Of a DNA stretch of 9,073 bases, positions 6,805-9,073 are shown piece by piece (within the stretch, counting starts at the first letter, position 1; every line of letters begins with the position of its first letter). The notes below the pieces were generated by a model, which was not told where the DNA came from, did no database searches, and saw nothing but the letters and a program-made list of their open reading frames with translations. The DNA comes from Lentisphaerota bacterium (GTDB lineage: Bacteria > Verrucomicrobiota > Kiritimatiellia > RFP12 > JAAYLN01), in the NCBI GenBank assembly GCA_012514915.1, contig JAAYZJ010000285.1, positions 1 through 9,073 of the forward strand. Reading direction: 5' to 3'. A program made the translations under genes and the position numbers.

Positions 6805-6889
6805 ACTATGCGTGATCTATGAGATTCACGATGATCGACTCTTGGTTGTTGTCATTGCCATAGGCCATCGAAAAGACATCTATCGCTGA
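6800..6889 (+). pseudogene. C-terminal fragment of a RelE-type toxin
   Basis: The frame ending in TGA at 6887-6889 encodes RELCVIYEIHDDRLL followed by VVVIAIGHRKDIYR, which is the last two strands of RelE-family mRNA interferases (family pattern Y-R-V-I-Y-E-I ... G-H-R-x-D-x-Y). RelE toxins are about 85-95 residues; only the last 29 are recognisable here. The N-terminal 55-60 residues are gone, and the fragment begins immediately at the antitoxin's stop, so a deletion has fused the antitoxin tail to the toxin end. The frame is open upstream, but that part is antitoxin DNA read out of frame. The catalytic surface cannot be complete, so no toxic product is expected. Confidence 0.8.
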
Positions 6890-6909
6890 TCGAGCCCGCT
6901 GATCGAGCC
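6884..6909 (+). repeat. Perfect 13-bp tandem duplication over the RelE stop codon
   Basis: CGCTGATCGAGCC occurs twice with no gap, at 6884-6896 and 6897-6909. The first copy contains the TGA of the toxin fragment. This looks like a local slippage or repair duplication. Confidence 0.85.
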
Positions 6910-7094
6910 AGCGCGCAGGAGCACCTGCTCGAGACACCCGCCGACTGCCTCGAAGTGATCGAGAAGTGCGTCAACTGGGAAGCCGAGCAGCTCTACGGCG
7001 TCGCAGGCCGGTGGTTGACGAGTTTCGGACGCTTCTTGCGAGATTTCAATCTTGCGACTTGCCAGGCATGTATCCTCTGTGATACGCTTCTTCC
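6890..7094 (+). other. Gap between the two toxin-antitoxin loci; possible gene remnant
   Basis: No recognisable gene lies here. One plus-strand frame is open from 6835 to a TGA at 7096-7098 and in its middle reads like coding sequence (EHLLETPADCLEVIEK, then NWEAEQLYGVAGRW), but it has no ATG, only a late GTG, and no family that I recognise. Its stop overlaps the higB GTG start by 4 bases (GTGA). It is either a degraded gene remnant or chance. Confidence 0.25.
7070..7085 (+). promoter_or_regulatory. Candidate operator upstream of the HigB/HigA-like pair
   Basis: GTATC at 7070-7074 and GATAC at 7081-7085 form a perfect 5-bp inverted repeat with a 6-base spacer, 9 bases before the toxin start. 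HTH antitoxins of this kind usually bind such a palindrome over the promoter of their own operon. A weak TTGCCA at 7059-7064 with a GATACG-like -10 inside the palindrome would give a nearly leaderless transcript, consistent with the missing Shine-Dalgarno. Confidence 0.35.
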
Positions 7095-7391
7095 GTGATC
7101 GAAATCCGTCAAACAGAAGCTTACGCATCTTGGTTTGACCGCCTCCGGGACCGGACGGCGAAAACAAGGATCTTGCTTCGAATACGGCGTGTTTCGCTGG
7201 GTAACAGTGGAGATGCACGACCTGTCGGAGAAGGCGTCTCCGAACTGCGCGTCGATTACGGGCCGGGATACCGTGTTTATTTCTGTCAGATGGGAAAAGC
7301 GCTGGTTGTTCTGCTTGCTGGTGGCGACAAACGCACCCAGAAAACGGACATTCAAAGGGCGATCGCCCTCGCAAAGACACTTCGGGAGTGA
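7095..7391 (+). CDS. RelE/ParE-superfamily toxin (HigB-like addiction module killer protein)
   Basis: This 98-residue protein is the toxin of an intact type II toxin-antitoxin pair. It belongs to the HigB-like branch of the RelE/ParE superfamily, whose members usually cleave ribosome-bound mRNA. The start is IEIRQTEAYASWFDRLRDR; the conserved core is L-G-N-S-G-D-A-R-P-V-G-E-G-V-S-E-L-R at 35-52, D-Y-G-P-G-Y-R-V-Y-F at 54-63, and L-L-A-G-G-D-K-R-T-Q-K-T-D-I near 73-86. Length and motifs match the family, so it looks complete. The start codon is GTG and no good Shine-Dalgarno precedes it, suggesting weak or leaderless initiation. Toxin precedes antitoxin, as is usual for Hig-type modules. The antitoxin gene begins 3 bases after its stop. 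Activity is inferred from the family only. Confidence 0.9.
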   Translation: MIEIRQTEAYASWFDRLRDRTAKTRILLRIRRVSLGNSGDARPVGEGVSELRVDYGPGYRVYFCQMGKALVVLLAGGDKRTQKTDIQRAIALAKTLRE

Positions 7392-7394
7392 CGC

Positions 7395-7679
7395 ATGAAG
7401 ACCAAAACAAGCTTATGGGATGCCGCAGAGCATCTGAAGACACGGGATGACATGGCCGCTTATATGGCGGGGGCGCTCGAAGAGGGCGATGTCTCGTTGA
7501 TTGCCGCCGCACTGGGCGACATTGCGCGAGCTCAAGGCATGACAAAAATCGCCAGAAAGACAGGACTCGGACGTGAAAGCCTTTACAAGACCTTGTCACG
7601 GGAAGGGAACCCGGAACTCGAAACGGTTTTGCGAGTATGCGATGCCGTCGGATTGAAACTCAAAGCCGTGCCCGGATGA
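7395..7679 (+). CDS. HigA-like HTH antitoxin (addiction module antidote protein)
   Basis: This 94-residue protein is the partner antitoxin. The N-terminal half reads W-D-A-A-E-H-L-K-T-R-D-D-M-A-A-Y at 8-23 and A-L-E-E-G-D-V-S-L-I-A-A-A-L-G-D-I-A-R-A at 27-46. A lambda-repressor-like helix-turn-helix follows at about 47-85 (M-T-K-I-A-R-K-T-G-L-G-R-E-S-L-Y-K, then EGNPELETVLRV). This is the standard form of the antidote proteins that accompany HigB-like toxins; it should neutralise the toxin and repress the shared promoter through the HTH. The ATG at 7395 follows the toxin TGA by 3 bases, with GGGAG at 7384-7388 inside the toxin gene. Full length and clean motifs suggest it is functional. Confidence 0.92.
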   Translation: MKTKTSLWDAAEHLKTRDDMAAYMAGALEEGDVSLIAAALGDIARAQGMTKIARKTGLGRESLYKTLSREGNPELETVLRVCDAVGLKLKAVPG

Positions 7680-7680
7680 G

Positions 7681-7833
7681 CGGGGCATTCGCTCTCGGTT
7701 CACCCAGTTGGCTGTCGACCCCCAGTTTCAGGGACGCGGCATCGGACAGGCGCTGATTCGGAAGATAGAGTGCATGGGCAGGGAACGCAGTGTGACCCGC
7801 CTGCGGATGGAAACGCGGATGCCGACGGTATGA
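7681..7833 (+). pseudogene. Internal fragment of a GNAT acetyltransferase
   Basis: Right after the antitoxin stop, a frame reads FTQLAVDPQFQGRGIG, then QALIRKIECMGRERSVTRLRMETR, and ends at TGA 7831-7833. Q-L-A-V-D-P plus Q-G-R-G-I-G is the acetyl-CoA-binding motif A of GNAT N-acetyltransferases, with the following helix and the next strand. The N-terminal 70 or so residues are missing. Adding one base near 7818 would continue the expected downstream pattern (T-R-N-A-D-G-M-K-I), so a frameshift probably also occurred before the C-terminal part was lost. There is no start codon or Shine-Dalgarno of its own. The substrate cannot be guessed. Confidence 0.7.
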
Positions 7834-7876
7834 AGATCGACGTGGAGAGGATGTCGAGAAGATCGTCAAGAGTGAG

Positions 7877-8104
7877 GTGCTCAAACGCGAGATTGTCGAA
7901 GGTGACGAAGCCGATGCCGCGCGTATACGCGTCGGCAAGTTTTATTGCAAAGGGGCCGCGCCGCGAACGGTAAAGAAATTGGACGAACCTGCCGCCTCTC
8001 CCCCGCCGCCCAGTACGCAGGAGTCAGTCACGGAGCGGCTTCTGCGGGAAGCGGAAGATCAGCAGCCCAATCTTCAATTGCCAAACTGTACGGAAGACAA
8101 GTGA
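7877..8104 (+). CDS. Unrecognised small frame, possibly a gene fragment
   Basis: I do not recognise this frame. It would encode 75 residues from a GTG start, beginning LKREIVEGDEADAARIRVGK, with a proline-rich linker (AASPPPPS) and an acidic polar tail ending in TGA at 8102-8104. The same frame is open upstream to 7796 and keeps a coding-like texture from about 7850 (DVEKIVKSEV), but has no ATG and no Shine-Dalgarno. It may therefore be the 3' end of a truncated gene rather than a true small gene. It lies between the GNAT fragment and the repeats, in a stretch where most frames are remnants. Confidence 0.35.
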   Translation: MLKREIVEGDEADAARIRVGKFYCKGAAPRTVKKLDEPAASPPPPSTQESVTERLLREAEDQQPNLQLPNCTEDK

Positions 8105-8112
8105 GGAGTATA

Positions 8113-8206
8113 CCGGTCGGGACGGAGCCCGACCCTCCAGGGAATGGATGCGAAGGGACGCGGACGGGTGAAAGAGGGCTGGAGGGACGGCCTCCGTGCC
8201 GTCCGC
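8113..8206 (+). repeat. BIME-like repeat unit 1: two inverted REP-like hairpins
   Basis: Hairpin 1 is GGTCGGG at 8115-8121, loop ACGGAG, CCCGACC at 8128-8134. Hairpin 2 is GGACGGC at 8185-8191, loop CTCCGT, GCCGTCC at 8198-8204. They flank a 38-base spacer and are joined by an 8-bp inverted repeat (CCCTCCAG at 8133-8140, CTGGAGGG at 8179-8186). Read on the other strand, the second half has the same layout as the first: stem, ACGGAG loop, stem, CTCCAG tag. The unit is therefore two inverted 28-nt elements with 23 of 28 bases identical. Two stem positions differ by paired swaps (T-A to A-T, G-C to C-G). On the plus strand hairpin 2 is followed by CCTCTTTT, so it could act as a weak terminator. 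Frames seen across it are repeat-derived artefacts. Confidence 0.9.
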
Positions 8207-8226
8207 CTCTTTTGCGGATACAGAAC

Positions 8227-8320
8227 CCGGTCGGGACGGAGCCCGACCCTCCAGGGAATGGATACGAAGGGATGCGGACGATTGAAAGAGGGCTGGAGGG
8301 ACGACCTCCGTGCCGTCCGC
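8227..8320 (+). repeat. BIME-like repeat unit 2, direct copy of unit 1
   Basis: This is the same 94-bp unit 114 bases downstream in the same orientation, with 5 mismatches in 94. Hairpin 1 (8229-8248) is unchanged. In hairpin 2 (8299-8318) the base at 8304 is A instead of G, giving an A-C mismatch on this strand but a G-T wobble on the other. The remaining differences lie in the spacer. The 20 bases between the units differ from the flanks and are not part of the repeat. Confidence 0.9.
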
Positions 8321-8343
8321 TTGGATTGCCGTCCGCCTGGCTT
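8312..8343 (+). repeat. Imperfect 16-bp tandem duplication at the end of repeat unit 2
   Basis: The stretch starting GCCGTCCGC at 8312 is repeated at 8328, 13 of 16 bases matching. It extends the right arm of the last hairpin and suggests slippage or rearrangement at the repeat end. Confidence 0.6.
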
Positions 8344-8368
8344 CTTTAAAAACCTCATGTAATTGCAT

Positions 8369-8539
8369 ATGGACACAATGCGGGAGACTATGCCGGACGC
8401 CGAATATCCCCACCGCCACCGACCGACGCATCATGCGCCGGTCGAGCGCTTCAACGAACCGATGATTGTGCAGGTGAACGTCTGCACCAAGGATCGGCAG
8501 CCGCTATTGCAATTCGACCCCACATGCGTCACAATATGA
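8369..8539 (+). pseudogene. N-terminal fragment of a REP-associated (Y1/RAYT) transposase
   Basis: A 56-codon frame from ATG 8369 (later ATGs at 8378 and 8390) contains HRHRPTHHAPVERFNEP followed by MIVQVNVCTKDRQPLL and stops at TGA 8537-8539. The H-R-P-T-H-H-x-P leader and the first strand, I-V-x-x-x-V-C-T-K-D-R-x-P-L-L, match the N-terminus of Y1_Tnp/TnpA-REP proteins, single-strand transposases linked with REP repeats. The complete family is roughly 150-250 residues. The HUH metal-binding motif and the catalytic tyrosine lie downstream and are absent, so this is a dead remnant. It begins 49 bases after the tandem REP-like units, the arrangement expected for REP elements and their transposase. 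The break falls near 8515, just before the next gene pair. Confidence 0.68.
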
Positions 8540-8542
8540 GAC

Positions 8543-8752
8543 ATGAAACGGGCTGACCATAGGCAGGAGCGTGCCTCACATCCGCGGGAGGGATTCCCCC
8601 GGTCGGTTGCCAGCGCCAGTGCCCGCAAATCTTTCGAGCGGGAAATGATGCGCCTCCGTGGGATGTCCTTCGAGGCGCGCATTGCGGAAGCGCTCTCCTT
8701 GAATGATGACTTCTCGTGGCTGGAGCCTGTCGTTGTCACGAAGGAGACGTGA
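8543..8752 (+). CDS. Small protein preceding a nucleotidyltransferase, probable antitoxin partner
   Basis: This 69-residue protein starts with a basic stretch (MKRADHRQERASHPR) and has a helical, charged C-terminal half: ARKSFEREMMRLRGMSFEAR followed by IAEALSLNDDFSWLEPV. Short proteins with an M-x-x-E-x-R-[IL]-x-x-A-L-x-L pattern often precede single-domain nucleotidyltransferases in two-gene modules, so an antitoxin-like partner role is inferred from context rather than from a firm family match. The ATG at 8543 has only a weak GAG upstream; a loose promoter (TTGCAA at 8507-8512, CACAAT at 8530-8535, 17-base spacer) would put the transcript start almost at the ATG. The stop is 3 bases before the next gene, whose Shine-Dalgarno AAGGAG lies in this gene's last codons. 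Confidence 0.6.
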   Translation: MKRADHRQERASHPREGFPRSVASASARKSFEREMMRLRGMSFEARIAEALSLNDDFSWLEPVVVTKET

Positions 8753-8755
8753 TCC

Positions 8756-9028
8756 ATGAAGGAGACGGCACCCATCCTGCGTGCTGCCGAGCAGGTCACC
8801 GATATTCTCAGACACCATCGGATTGATGCGGTGGTGATCGGCGCTGTGGCGCTCGCCGCCTATCACTATGTCCGCCAGACCCGCGATATCGACCTTGGGG
8901 TCAATGCCGATCTAGACACCTTGCGGCATGTGGTGGACTCGCTCAGGGAGGTTGGCCTGACGGCTGAACTTCATGAACCTGATGGGGCGGACCCACTGGG
9001 CGGAGTCATCGACGTCTCCGGGAGCTGA
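8756..9028 (+). CDS. Truncated nucleotidyltransferase (AbiEii/MNT-like fold)
   Basis: The 90-residue product has the start of a minimal nucleotidyltransferase fold: VVIGAVALAAYHYVRQTRDI then DLGV at about 26-49, where D44 and D46 form the D-x-D metal-binding pair after a G-A-x-A-L motif. A third carboxylate, D86, sits in GGVIDVSG at 82-89. Relatives acting in toxin-antitoxin or abortive-infection modules transfer nucleotides to tRNA or proteins, with the small upstream partner as antitoxin. Known members are usually 150 residues or more, but this frame stops at TGA 9026-9028 four residues after D86, so the C-terminal half is lost. The sequence downstream to the window edge shows no clear continuation in another frame. 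The ATG at 8756 has AAGGAG about 10 bases upstream. Activity is doubtful. Confidence 0.7.
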   Translation: MKETAPILRAAEQVTDILRHHRIDAVVIGAVALAAYHYVRQTRDIDLGVNADLDTLRHVVDSLREVGLTAELHEPDGADPLGGVIDVSGS

Positions 9029-9073
9029 AGCAGAAGATCAGCAGCCCGTTGAACAGTCGCATATTTCACGGCA

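Noticed and set aside
6880..7599. 239-codon minus-strand frame opposite the HigB/HigA-like pair
   Set aside because: It overlaps two genes with strong family motifs on the plus strand, and its own translation shows no recognisable domain.
7678..7694. GAGCG/CGCTC hairpin after the HigA-like gene as a terminator
   Set aside because: The stem is only 5 bp and no T-run follows; it is too weak to call.
8113..8320. Possible CRISPR array
   Set aside because: There are only two repeat units, each 94 bp and internally palindromic, with a 20-base gap; no series of short repeats with unique spacers and no cas genes.
8024..8434. Several 65-135-codon frames on both strands across the repeats
   Set aside because: Their translations repeat the same short blocks (for example GRAPSRPG and VGLRPDR) because they are the BIME units read in different frames; they are artefacts of the repeat.

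Overview
The window reads as a piece of chromosome from a GC-rich Gram-negative bacterium. It has two halves. Positions 1-6490 hold a compact, GC-rich block of core genes, nearly all on the minus strand. Positions 6500-9073 hold a patchy accessory stretch on the plus strand, with mixed base composition, toxin-antitoxin genes, gene fragments and structured repeats. The Mla-type lipid transporter genes and a probable lipoprotein imply an outer membrane. The repeat style and the flavour of the transposase remnant remind me of the PVC superphylum (Kiritimatiellota/Verrucomicrobiota). That placement is from memory and is not tested here.

Minus-strand block, in transcription order from right to left: argF (ornithine carbamoyltransferase), pyrB (aspartate carbamoyltransferase catalytic chain, with a long N-terminus and an altered phosphate-binding motif), a 452-aa lipoprotein made of about a dozen W/F-P-aromatic repeats, mlaE (permease), mlaF (ATPase) and mlaD (MCE substrate-binding protein with five exact 35-residue C-terminal repeats). 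The last four genes are tightly linked: lipoprotein/mlaE overlap by 4 bases, mlaE/mlaF overlap by 1 base, and mlaF/mlaD are 2 bases apart. This suggests one co-translated envelope lipid-transport unit that includes the lipoprotein. A perfect TATAAT lies upstream of argF, followed by a structured leader of about 100 nt. At the far left, the 3' end of a plus-strand gene resembling a small heat-shock protein converges on mlaD.

Plus-strand accessory block: a decayed RelB/RelE pair (antitoxin with an amber codon, toxin reduced to its last 29 residues), an intact HigB/HigA-like pair with a candidate operator, a GNAT acetyltransferase fragment, an unrecognised 75-codon frame, two tandem 94-bp repeat units, an N-terminal fragment of a REP-associated (Y1/RAYT) transposase, and a small-protein/nucleotidyltransferase pair in which the nucleotidyltransferase stops early. 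Each 94-bp unit is two inverted copies of a 28-nt hairpin element, that is, a BIME-like pair of REPs. The two halves differ by compensatory base-pair swaps in the stem while the loop and flanking tag stay constant. These repeats next to a RAYT remnant are the most interesting signal in the window.
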